Below are positions 1-8,348 of a DNA stretch of 21,709 nucleotides, in pieces. The notes beneath the pieces were generated by a model. It had not been told where the DNA came from and made no database searches. It worked only from the letters and a program-made list of their open reading frames with translations. Source of the DNA: JAGQOZ01 sp041399205. Lineage in GTDB: Bacteria > Planctomycetota > Planctomycetia > Pirellulales > Pirellulaceae. The stretch's first letter is position 1, and each line of letters starts with the position of its first letter. The stretch spans positions 1-21,709 of the forward strand of contig JAWKTK010000042.1 of NCBI GenBank assembly GCA_041399205.1, written 5' to 3'. The translations under genes were made by a program, and so were the position numbers.

Positions 1-130
1 CGCAGCCCAACGATTTGGTGCGCATCGCCGCAATGGCAGCTCGAACCAAAGTATGCGAATCCACCACCGCGGGCTCCCTAAGCGGTAGTGAACGCACCCG
101 TCCCTCCTGCAGAAACTTCCGAAAGTTCAT
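1..130 (-). CDS. CBS-domain protein, N-terminal fragment (runs off the window)
   Basis: The first 43 codons of a minus-strand gene are present; the rest lies beyond base 1. The peptide opens MNFRKFLQEGRVRSL and continues with a 'P..V.....LVRAAIAAMRTKSLGC' pattern, which matches the first strand and helix of a CBS domain. CBS pairs usually sense adenosyl nucleotides and regulate an attached enzyme or channel, or stand alone. The start at 130 is chosen because GGAAAGGA lies about seven bases upstream. An in-frame ATG at 151 is possible but sits upstream of that site. The gene is divergent from the transporter at 585. The identity rests on a short fragment, so the function of the whole protein cannot be named. 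Confidence 0.6.
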   Translation of the reverse strand, partial: MNFRKFLQEGRVRSLPLREPAVVDSHTLVRAAIAAMRTKSLGC

Positions 131-151
131 TCTATTGTCCTTTCCGATCAT

Positions 152-584
152 GAAAATCGAATCGCGTCCGCCTAGATGACTTGATCTCAGTTGCAAAGCT
201 TGCGGCAAGCCACAAGTTAGCACTACCAATCACCATCAATCGTTTGCATAGTGCACGAATTCAAAATACTCACCTGACTACACGGACACGTGCAAGGCAG
301 CTAATTGTGCTACTACGCACAAATCTGTTTCACACGGGAACACTTTTGAATCCGATGTGAGCCCGCAACGCCAAAAAGGGACGCAACTGTTCGACAGCAA
401 TAGCAGCAGCCCGTGCTCAATGATCGAGCGATGACGGATGTATGGCTTCGGTGATCCGTATTCTCCGTTCCCAAAAGTTGCAGAATAGTAGTGCGATAAT
501 CCGTATCTGGTTGGCCCTATGCTCAAACTGGTTCGTAACTAGCCAGGGTTCGGTACGGCGCATGCTAGATTTCAAACGAACTAC
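152..584. other. Divergent intergenic region, no supported gene
   Basis: This 433-base spacer separates two divergent genes and should hold the promoters of both. I could not find a convincing -35/-10 pair. A minus-strand reading frame of 82 codons (278-526) is open but has no Shine-Dalgarno site and an odd composition. A short inverted repeat, ACGGAT/ATCCGT with a 14-base loop, lies near 430-460. Nothing here is strong enough to call as a gene. Confidence 0.5.
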
Positions 585-2264
585 GTGAACACTAGAGTTA
601 TGGGGCCAGCCTTGTCACCGATATCGTTTGCTATTTTCATTATTACGCTAGTTGCTCTCACCGGACTAGCACTCGGAAGTCTGCGATTTCGTGGAGTGGG
701 GATCGGTACCGCTGGCGTACTTTTTACGGGGCTTGTCTTCGGGAACCTTGGAGCCAGCATAGATCAAGGTGTAGCAGAGTTTGCCAAAGAATTTGGATTG
801 ATCTTATTTGTCTCGACGATTGGATTGCAGTTGGGACCGGGAATTGTCCAGCTGTGGAAGCGTCAAGGCCTGAGACTAAATGCATTGGCGGTAAGCATCG
901 TGGTACAGGGAGCGTTGCTGGTCATTCTTTTTCTATTCACGTTGAAACTTCCAGTCGTCGCTGCGGCCGGACTTTTTAGCGGGGCAACTACAAACACGCC
1001 GTCGTTAGGGGCGGCAGAACAAGCGGCTACGATGGTATTCGCGAACCAAACTGACTCACAAATCGGCTCGCTAACGGCCGCTTACGCCGTGGCATATCCG
1101 GGTGGCATTATGGGGATTATTGCCTCCATGTTAATCATTCGTCGAATCTTTCGGATCGACGTCAAGGAGGAAGTTCGCAAAGCAGAGTTTGAAGAGTCAA
1201 TTCACAACGAACCGATCGAACGTCGAGCCATTGTGGTAGACAACCGACACTTTCGAAGCGTACCGTTCAACCAGATTCCTGGAATTGAAGAAACACGCGT
1301 TCGCTTGTCTCGAATCTTGCGAGCAAACGAAGGTATTGTCCATCCAGCCAACGAACAAACCTGCCTTCAGGAAAAAGACGTGATCCAAGTTGTTGGTCCT
1401 CGCAGCGGCCTCGACCGTTTTACACCGGTCATTGGTCATCCCAGCGAAATTGATCTTATGACCAGCGCCGGAGATGCAGATTTTCGTCGAATTTGTGTCA
1501 CGGACGCGATGGCGTTAAATAAAACATTACGAGAACTATCGTTGGATCAAATGTACAACGCGACAATCACGCGTATCTATCGAACGGGCGTAGAAATGCC
1601 GGCTCGCGCATCAAGCAAATTGCACTTCGGCGATATTGTGCAAGTTGTTGGAGATCGACGTTCGCTGGATCGAGCTTCCAAGTTCTTGGGCAACTCCAGC
1701 AAATCACTTTCCGAAACTCGCTTCATGCCGTTGTTTGTCTGTATCGCATTAGGAATCATTCTCGGAATGACACCGCTTCCCATTCCTGGCATGCCGTTTC
1801 CAGTTCGACTGGGTTTGGCCGGCGGACCGTTGATTGCCGCCATTGCCTTCAGCCTGGTTGGCAGCGTCGGAAATTTTGTCTGGTACGTACCACCCTCGGC
1901 GAATCGAGCGATGCGAGAGCTAGGAATCATCTTGTTTCTGGCATGTGCCGGGCTAGCTGCAGGTCCTGCCTTCTTTCATTCAGCGGCCAGCGCGGATGGT
2001 GCAAAATGGATGGTCGCAGGGATTTGTGTTACCATGATTCCTTTGTTGACGACGGGAATGATCGGTCGCTTCTGGGGCAAGCTAGACTATTTGACCATCT
2101 GCGGCGTGATTGCCGGCAGCATGACGGATCCACCGGCGTTGGCTTTTGCTAATTCGCAAAGTGAATCCGAAACCAGCTCTACGGCCTATGCAGCTGTCTA
2201 TCCGTTGACCATGATCCTGCGAATCATTGCCGCACAATCGATTGTCTTTTTCTTCGCCGGATAA
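585..2264 (+). CDS. AspT/YidE-family membrane transporter with two central RCK_C (TrkA_C) domains
   Basis: Predicted inner-membrane exchanger of the aspartate:alanine antiporter superfamily, 559 aa, close to the usual ~550-560. The architecture is symmetric: a hydrophobic AspT-YidE duplication domain at about 10-190, two cytosolic RCK_C domains at about 205-285 and 295-370, and a second membrane domain at about 380-558. The paired signature loops are visible: SGATTNTPSLGAAEQA near 132-147 and GSMTDPPALAFANS near 511-524, followed by STAYAAVYP. AspT swaps aspartate for alanine; most YidE-like relatives have no known substrate, so I do not assign one. The first possible start is GTG at 585, with an in-frame ATG at 600 as an alternative. 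Neither has a clear Shine-Dalgarno site. The gene stands alone and faces the decayed barrel gene, 27 bases beyond its stop. Confidence 0.88.
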   Translation: MNTRVMGPALSPISFAIFIITLVALTGLALGSLRFRGVGIGTAGVLFTGLVFGNLGASIDQGVAEFAKEFGLILFVSTIGLQLGPGIVQLWKRQGLRLNALAVSIVVQGALLVILFLFTLKLPVVAAAGLFSGATTNTPSLGAAEQAATMVFANQTDSQIGSLTAAYAVAYPGGIMGIIASMLIIRRIFRIDVKEEVRKAEFEESIHNEPIERRAIVVDNRHFRSVPFNQIPGIEETRVRLSRILRANEGIVHPANEQTCLQEKDVIQVVGPRSGLDRFTPVIGHPSEIDLMTSAGDADFRRICVTDAMALNKTLRELSLDQMYNATITRIYRTGVEMPARASSKLHFGDIVQVVGDRRSLDRASKFLGNSSKSLSETRFMPLFVCIALGIILGMTPLPIPGMPFPVRLGLAGGPLIAAIAFSLVGSVGNFVWYVPPSANRAMRELGIILFLACAGLAAGPAFFHSAASADGAKWMVAGICVTMIPLLTTGMIGRFWGKLDYLTICGVIAGSMTDPPALAFANSQSESETSSTAYAAVYPLTMILRIIAAQSIVFFFAG

Positions 2265-2291
2265 CAAGAATTCGGTGAGTGATTCATCATT

Positions 2292-3030
2292 CTAGTAGAC
2301 AAGATTCATGCCAAACACCAGGCTGTCTTGAGCTACGTTGCGATCGCTAACCGTGGTAATTCCAATTAATGCGCAAACCCCGTGCTGCGAACGTATTCCA
2401 GTGACAAAAAGGCCGAAGGATGAAGCCACGCGCGTAGCCGACCACCAGCTGACGATTGAATTCGAATTCGCTGCCACTGGGCCCCTGCCGCCCTTCGCTC
2501 CAACTGACACTCACGCGACTCGGGAACGCCGTCGCCAAACTCCACGCCACTTCGGCTCGGTAAGCGGAAACGCGGGCGTTTGTGACAGGCCATGGTTCGA
2601 TCGTGGACACAAATTCGCCCGCCAAAGACAGCCGACCAATGTCCAAGCGAAAGTTGACGTCCCAAGCACTATTGAAGAAATCGCCAAACTGATTTGTGTC
2701 CAAGTGTTCCGCTGCCAGGCCATCGTAAATGGTTCCTCGCAGAAATCCACCGCCTATTCGAAGTTGACATGCTTCGGCGTTTCCCAGCGTGATGGACGCA
2801 TTGGCCGCAAAGTTATTTAGCGTGCCGCGCGACGTCGAATCGGCCACTCGAATTCCTCGACCTCCATTGATCCCGGCAAACCCACGCCAACTCCTTCGGC
2901 CAAGGCAGCAAAATAGTGCCACACCGTCGATTGCGTGAAGGGACTGAGCGTGCTCATGTCGCCAAACCCGACGTTCTTTTTGCCAATGTAAGCATACCAC
3001 GGCGCAACGTCCAAGTTGCCAGACCGACGT
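2292..3030 (-). pseudogene. Decayed outer-membrane beta-barrel protein, N-terminal part missing, three frameshifts
   Basis: A porin-like barrel can be read through three frames in order. Frame one (about 3030-2872) gives WYAYIGKKNVGFGDMSTL and an ALAEGVGVG stretch. Frame two (2872-2410) gives LNNFAANASITLG, LRIGGGFLRGTIYDG, a GEFVSTIEPWP strand and FEFNRQLVVGYA. Frame three (2410-2371) gives FLSLEYVRSTGFA. A return to frame one gives LIGITTVSDRNVAQ and DSLVFGMNLVY, then stop. An aromatic last residue is typical of outer-membrane barrels. Each switch fits loss of one base: a G/C run at 2872-2874, a T run at 2406-2410 and a C near 2371. The part upstream of the first strand is absent and the 3' end of the FG-GAP gene occupies its place. 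From memory the segments resemble a barrel family common in planctomycetes. Sequencing error could explain single shifts but not the missing N-terminus. Confidence 0.72.
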
Positions 3031-6000
3031 CACCATTTGTGGAATCAAAATAGGCTATGTCGTCAATGCCGTCGCCGTCCAGATCACCGAGTGCAAACCG
3101 AGGCGTGAACAGGCCAAGCGAACCAAGCGACGTGCGTTCGAAACCGGCAGGCGTCTTACGAAACGCGTCGACGACCGCTTCGTTGCGACTGTCCATTCGA
3201 ATAACAACGATCTCGGTTCGACCATCTCCACTCACGTCGCCCACGCCAAAATCGATTGCCGAATCGGAGATCGTTTGTGCCGGCTGGAATTGACCGTCAT
3301 TTCGGTTTTCCAGCCAAACCAGCGGACCCGTTTGACCGCCGCTTCCAAACCGTCGGTCTTGGTACAACGCCACCACATCTTGATCGCCGTCACGGTCTAC
3401 GTCCCAGACCATGATTTCACCAAATGATCCGACAGAGATCGGCTGAAAGTCGGACTCCAGTGGATTCGACGGAACGGAAGTCCATTGAAGCAAACCGCCG
3501 TTTGCTGAAACGATGTCTAGTTGCCCGTCGTTATTCAAGTCGCCCAAGCTAAGCTGCCCTAGATGACTGCCCATCATATCCAGCGGCGCTGTCTCAAAAT
3601 GCAGCTGTTGCTGTGTCGAAAGATAAACCTGGCTGCCGTTGGTAGATAAGGCGTCTACAGTGCCGTTGCCATCGGCGTCTCCAAAGACCAGCCCCCTGCT
3701 TGGCGTGATCTCGGCGGGCGAACCGAATTGGCCGTTGTCGTTCAGGTAGACCGCCGCCAGACGGTCGTTCCATAAGGCAACGTCAAAGTCTCCATCCACA
3801 TCGATATCTTCAACTCGCAGCCGTGCCCAGGGAAACAAATCGTCCGACTGGAACAATGCTGCGCCGTCGCCAAGGTCACCTTGCTGGTTGATAAACAGCA
3901 ATACTTGCTGACCTGCGACTGACACAAAGTCGTCATCTCCGTCCCAATCCCAGTCAACAGCAACGGCATCGGCAAACGCAATACTGCTTGTGATTTCCAA
4001 CAGCGTGCTAAAGCCTCCTGTGCCATCATTTGGCAAATAGCCAGGCTGACCTGATCCAATTTGAAAACCAACTACATCTGCTGCACCGTCGCCGTTGACG
4101 TCAGCCAGCATTTGTGGGAACAAGCCCAGTTCGACCGCCGGAATCAGGTGGCTAGTCTCAAAGCGATTTGCGTCAGGCACGTTTTCAAACCATTGGTAAA
4201 CGTCTTCTTCTTCGTCCAAGACCAGTAGATCCAAATCTCCGTCGCGGTCCAAATCGTTCAATTCGATATGCAAACCGTCTTCGTCGCCGACAGGGTAAAT
4301 GGTTCGCAGCAAAAAGGCTCCACTGCCGTCGATGTTTTCGTACCAGACCGCTGCTCCTTCATCACCCGTTCCGGTCACCAAGTCTTGATCGCCATCTCCG
4401 TCTAAATCGGCAACCAGAATGTCTTGAAGGTCATCAATCCTGTAATCGGAAATCTGAATTTCGGGTCCATATTTGCCCTGGCCCAGATTCCTTCGCCAAA
4501 ACAGCATATCTGAATCGGCGTCCACAAAGAGCAGGTCGGACTGCTGGTCGCCATCGAGATCGCCGAGTTGCAGTTCGGAAATTTCGGTCGAAAAACGAAC
4601 CGCGTCTTGATGGTAATAGGCAACGTTGACCGAATCTTGAATTCGCAGAGTCAGCGAGCGTCGATCGGGCGAAAGATGAACCATGTCCAACTTTCCGTCC
4701 GCATTCCAATCCGCGAATGCCACTTCGCCTCGTTCAGCTAACGTGGCAGGACGTCCGAACGCACCATCGGTCAACATGGACGTGCTGGTGAGGCCTTGGT
4801 TCTGGTTCGCGACAAATTCTAGGTGGCCGTCACCATCGAGATCCACGAATTGGCCGTCGGCAGGTACGGAACGAGCTAAGAGTTGATTGGATGCCGAGTC
4901 AAATTCGTACAGCCAAGATCTGTCGCCCAGTGTGATGATGATTGATTCTTCTGACGCCAAACTGGCCGAACCGGTGAACGTCTGGGCAATTTCAAATTGT
5001 TGGTTTCCTTGATTGCGAATCCAGTAGGCTTCGTTCGGACCTTGAACGATCACATCACCCAGCCCATCGCCGTCTAGATCGGCCGAAAAGGCATCAGCGA
5101 TGTTGTCCGGAATCTTGGCGATTTGCTTGATCAAAGGAAACTCACCCTGGCCGTCATTGAACCACGCGTATAATTCGCCAAGCCGATAACCGATTACGTC
5201 GGCAGCTCCGTCCGCATTCAGTTCGGCAAACTTCGCAATCACAGAACTGCTCAGCGGTAGCTGCTTCTGCGCGAATTCGGTCGAGGTCTGTTGAGTCAAA
5301 ATGGTAACCGACCGATCGGTTTCGCGCACCACAAGGACATCGCCATCACCATCACGGTCAATGTCAGCGACGGACAATCGGTTCGCTCCATCGGGCCAGC
5401 TGGCAATCACGTTGGAAGTGCCGTCCCAATTTGGCGACGCTGGGTTCTTCATCCAGATGACGTCTGTGCCGTGAATGGCAATCAGGTCGTCAAGATGATC
5501 GTCGTCCATATCGGAAACTTGAAAGCCTCGAACCACGTCGTTGCCGATCGACATCAACGGCTGTCCTCGTTCCAAATTCAACCAGCGCAACTCCAATTGG
5601 TACCAGCCGGTGGCTTGTATCGAGTCACCCGAAGGCGAATGCGTTGTTGGACCGGCCCCCAATAGCTCCAAGCGTCTGTTGCCATCCCGATCCACGGCTA
5701 ATTGCCGCCCATCGCCAGTCCGGTAGGTCTCAGTCAACGCGTATTGGCCGTTGTCATCTTGTTGGGCCACCCAAATGCCAGTGTGACTGGTAATGATTTC
5801 CAACACTCCATCGGAATCTAAATCCGCAATTTCAAAATTCTGCCCAATTGGTGCGGCTGCAATTTCTTGAAACGCGTTCGCAAAACCTCGATTCTGATAA
5901 ATCGGCCCCGCCACAATGTCGGTCCAGCCGTCTCGGTTCATGTCATCCAGAGCCAACCCTTTGAAGCTACCACCCGGTGACGCCGATATGACTCGACCGC

Positions 6001-7693
6001 CGACGAAGCCACCTCTTCCGTCGTTCTTGTACAACTGAATGCCCAGCGACGTGGTGATCACGACGTCCACGTCCTGATCTTGGTCCATGTCCGCCACTTC
6101 GATTTGTTGCGAACTGTAGAGGCCCGTATCGATGTGTCGAGGTGCGGAAAAGCCAGCTTCGCCCTGATTTTCGTACCATACAGCGGCTTGTTCGAAGGCA
6201 ATCGTACCGGTTCGAGCCAACGCGGCGATATCTTGGTCGCCGTCTCCATCCAGATCGGCCAGTTGAAAATGGTTCACTCGATTACGTCCATCGATCACGG
6301 CCGCATCACCAAACGTTCCTTGCGAATCCAGGTTTTCATACCACAGCAGCGAATGATCTCGGTAGGACGAACCCAGCACATCCAGATCCCCATCGCCGTC
6401 GACGTCACCCACGCGAACGTCGCGCAGGCGAATCGGTTGTGAATCGATAATGTGAATCACGTGGTCGGATGGCGTGGTGGATGCGGACTGCCAGACAAGT
6501 CCGTCGGCGGTGGACATGACAACGTCAATCTGATCGTCTCCGTCCACATCTCCTGCGTCCCAAAAACTTGCGTCCAGCTTGATGGGCTCAAATTTTGCCG
6601 ACAGCCGTCGTTGATTTCGGTACGCAACCAACGTAGCTGCGTTGTTCGCATCTTCCCAAAGCAACAGATCCAGGCCGCCGTTTTGATCTAAGTCTGCGAC
6701 ACGCAGTTCGTTGTCTGTCTGTTGACTGGCCCGTAGGGATTGAATTTCAACATAGGATCGATCGCCGAACGGATCGGTCAACGATTCGGCAATCACAAAA
6801 CTCTGTTGCCCCGAACGAAAAACCAGATCCAAATCGCCGTCGATATCAAAGTCGTGAAGCTGCAGCGAATCGATTGTGGATTGGCCGGTCACGATGGTTC
6901 GATCTAATGCAAATTGTTGCGTCGTGTCAGACCATTCCCACGCTTGAATTTCGTCATCCATAACGACAACTAGTTCGTCCTGACCGTCGTCGTCTTCATC
7001 GGCGACGTGAAATTCGGCGGCTTGCGGAATGTGTCCGGCAATTTTCGGAGCGGTAAAACCGGCGTCCGTCGCATTTCGATCGATTCGAAGTAGATCACCG
7101 CTCTGGTTCGAAACCCATAGTCCTTGCTTGCCGGCGAAGAGGCCGACTTGAATTTCCGACACGGTGCCTGGCACTAAAATCGTCTCGTCAACCGCTAGTG
7201 TTTGATCAAGCTGCCAGCTGAGCACCGCGATTTCTGACGAACCATGCTGGACGACGATTCGGGTCGTTCCATCTTCGCTAAATAGAGCGTTACGTCCCAG
7301 CGGTTGGGTCGAACGCCAATTCGCTGCCAAATAGAACGACGTTTCCGAGTCATCTTGCATGAATATCGAAATCTGATGATCAGACACCGCGATGACGTCC
7401 AGTGCCTGATTTCGATCCACGTCGGCAGTCAACAAGGAATGAACATTGGGCAGGCTGGCAATCAGGCGACCGTCCCGAAACTGGCCAAAGCCGTTGTTGG
7501 CGAACCAGGAAATCCGCCCAGAATTGGCTTGCGCCACCACGACGTCTAACGAATCATCCTGATTCAGATCGGCCGTGATGACTTGTGCGTCGGCCGTGGA
7601 CGACAGTAGCGTACTGTTTCCCTCAAACTGAAACGCTGTCAGCAACTGACGACTTTCCAACCATTCCACAATCGATTTGCGGTTGCTGTTCAT
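2954..7693 (-). CDS. Giant FG-GAP/VCBS repeat surface protein with planctomycete LESR-type N-terminus
   Basis: A 1579-aa acidic protein made almost wholly of FG-GAP/VCBS repeats. About 28 calcium-loop motifs of the form D-x-D-x-D-G-x-x-D-[IV] recur every 45-70 residues; GDLDGDGDQDLV and DVDGDGDLDVLG are clear copies. Such repeats fold as beta-propeller blades and bind Ca2+ in exported proteins. The N-terminus MNSNRKSIVEWLESRQLLTA carries the planctomycete extracellular motif (Planc_extracel/LEPR-xLL type), a presumed export or surface signal. The start at 7693 is supported by GGGAG seven bases upstream; an in-frame ATG at 7738 lies upstream of it. The last ~18 residues (WTLRRGM onward) do not look like FG-GAP and are read out of frame through the barrel remnant, so the native C-terminus, perhaps a dockerin or anchor, appears lost. 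No enzymatic domain is visible; adhesion or matrix roles are inference. Confidence 0.88.
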   Translation of the reverse strand: MNSNRKSIVEWLESRQLLTAFQFEGNSTLLSSTADAQVITADLNQDDSLDVVVAQANSGRISWFANNGFGQFRDGRLIASLPNVHSLLTADVDRNQALDVIAVSDHQISIFMQDDSETSFYLAANWRSTQPLGRNALFSEDGTTRIVVQHGSSEIAVLSWQLDQTLAVDETILVPGTVSEIQVGLFAGKQGLWVSNQSGDLLRIDRNATDAGFTAPKIAGHIPQAAEFHVADEDDDGQDELVVVMDDEIQAWEWSDTTQQFALDRTIVTGQSTIDSLQLHDFDIDGDLDLVFRSGQQSFVIAESLTDPFGDRSYVEIQSLRASQQTDNELRVADLDQNGGLDLLLWEDANNAATLVAYRNQRRLSAKFEPIKLDASFWDAGDVDGDDQIDVVMSTADGLVWQSASTTPSDHVIHIIDSQPIRLRDVRVGDVDGDGDLDVLGSSYRDHSLLWYENLDSQGTFGDAAVIDGRNRVNHFQLADLDGDGDQDIAALARTGTIAFEQAAVWYENQGEAGFSAPRHIDTGLYSSQQIEVADMDQDQDVDVVITTSLGIQLYKNDGRGGFVGGRVISASPGGSFKGLALDDMNRDGWTDIVAGPIYQNRGFANAFQEIAAAPIGQNFEIADLDSDGVLEIITSHTGIWVAQQDDNGQYALTETYRTGDGRQLAVDRDGNRRLELLGAGPTTHSPSGDSIQATGWYQLELRWLNLERGQPLMSIGNDVVRGFQVSDMDDDHLDDLIAIHGTDVIWMKNPASPNWDGTSNVIASWPDGANRLSVADIDRDGDGDVLVVRETDRSVTILTQQTSTEFAQKQLPLSSSVIAKFAELNADGAADVIGYRLGELYAWFNDGQGEFPLIKQIAKIPDNIADAFSADLDGDGLGDVIVQGPNEAYWIRNQGNQQFEIAQTFTGSASLASEESIIITLGDRSWLYEFDSASNQLLARSVPADGQFVDLDGDGHLEFVANQNQGLTSTSMLTDGAFGRPATLAERGEVAFADWNADGKLDMVHLSPDRRSLTLRIQDSVNVAYYHQDAVRFSTEISELQLGDLDGDQQSDLLFVDADSDMLFWRRNLGQGKYGPEIQISDYRIDDLQDILVADLDGDGDQDLVTGTGDEGAAVWYENIDGSGAFLLRTIYPVGDEDGLHIELNDLDRDGDLDLLVLDEEEDVYQWFENVPDANRFETSHLIPAVELGLFPQMLADVNGDGAADVVGFQIGSGQPGYLPNDGTGGFSTLLEITSSIAFADAVAVDWDWDGDDDFVSVAGQQVLLFINQQGDLGDGAALFQSDDLFPWARLRVEDIDVDGDFDVALWNDRLAAVYLNDNGQFGSPAEITPSRGLVFGDADGNGTVDALSTNGSQVYLSTQQQLHFETAPLDMMGSHLGQLSLGDLNNDGQLDIVSANGGLLQWTSVPSNPLESDFQPISVGSFGEIMVWDVDRDGDQDVVALYQDRRFGSGGQTGPLVWLENRNDGQFQPAQTISDSAIDFGVGDVSGDGRTEIVVIRMDSRNEAVVDAFRKTPAGFERTSLGSLGLFTPRFALGDLDGDGIDDIAYFDSTNGDVGLATWTLRRGMLTLAKRTSGLAT

Positions 7694-7867
7694 CCGTCGA
7701 CTCCCGTCCAGATAGTGTTTTACTGTACTACCATTCACTTTCGGTTACAAACGCCAGCGAATCGTCCCCACAGCTTGCTCGGCGATTGACGTCTACAGTG
7801 ACCTAGCGTTTTACCCACTATGATAAGTTGTTTGTGACTTGCCATTTTCTAGACGTTGCGAGCAATT
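7694..7867. other. Upstream region of the FG-GAP gene
   Basis: This leader lies between the repeat array and the FG-GAP start and should contain that gene's promoter. The best minus-strand candidate is TTGTAA, 17 bases, TACAGT, ending about 40 bases before the start codon, but it matches the sigma70 consensus only 4/6 and 4/6. I do not regard it as established. Confidence 0.25.
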
Positions 7868-8283
7868 CATAGCCCGAAACGTCAGCGAAGGAAAATTGAA
7901 TGTTTTTTTGGTCGCTCGCTGACGCTTTTTGAAGTTGCGCTTCTTCATAGCCCGAAACGTAAGTGAGGGAAAGTTGAGCGATTCTGCAGTCCCCTCGCTG
8001 ACGCTTTTTGAAGTTGCGCTTCTTCATAGCCCGAAACGTAAGTGAGGGAAAATTGAGCGATTCTGCAGTCCCCTCGCTCACGCTTTTTGAAGTTGCGCTT
8101 TTTCATAGCCCGAAACGTAAGTGAGGGAAAACGGAGTGTTTCTCTGGTCTCTCGCTAACGCGTCGGGCTAAGAAATTCTGCCGAGAAAACGCAAAAACGC
8201 AACTTCAAAACTCACGCTTCGGGCTAGGAAATTCCGCCGAAAAACGCAAATGCGCAACTTCAAACCTGATGTATTGGGCTATG
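7868..8283. repeat. Palindromic repeat array: four direct ~79-bp units plus two inverted partial units
   Basis: Direct units start at 7868, 7946, 8025 and 8104, each opening CATAGCCCGAAACGT. Units two and three differ at only three of 79 positions. Each full unit contains an imperfect palindrome: CGTAAGTGAGGG pairs with CCCTCGCTCACG in 11 of 12 positions counting one G-U pair. Unit four closes as a larger palindrome with TAGCCCGA at 8107 and TCGGGCTA ending at 8170. Two inverted partial copies follow at about 8195-8228 and 8248-8283, both containing GCAACTTCAAA and ending in GGGCTA. The layout resembles REP/BIME-type elements or a non-autonomous (MITE-like) element. Short open frames across the repeats, such as an 87-codon minus-strand one, are repeat artefacts. 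Confidence 0.85.
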
Positions 8284-8348
8284 ACAGAACGATGGCAACA
8301 ACGCGGCACTACTGCTGACGGCAATTCACTGCAATTAGGATTGAGCCA

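Noticed and set aside
4168..4629. 153-codon plus-strand frame, and similar frames inside the FG-GAP and CotH genes
   Set aside because: They are antisense shadows of the giants, rich in Arg and Pro from repeated GC-rich codons, with no conserved features.
7818..8081. Minus-strand 87-codon frame with internal repeats (SGYEEAQLQKA type)
   Set aside because: It lies inside the 79-bp repeat array and simply translates the repeats; it has no ribosome binding site.
7868..8283. CRISPR array
   Set aside because: Units are ~79 bp, contiguous without unique spacers, partly inverted, and there are no cas genes.
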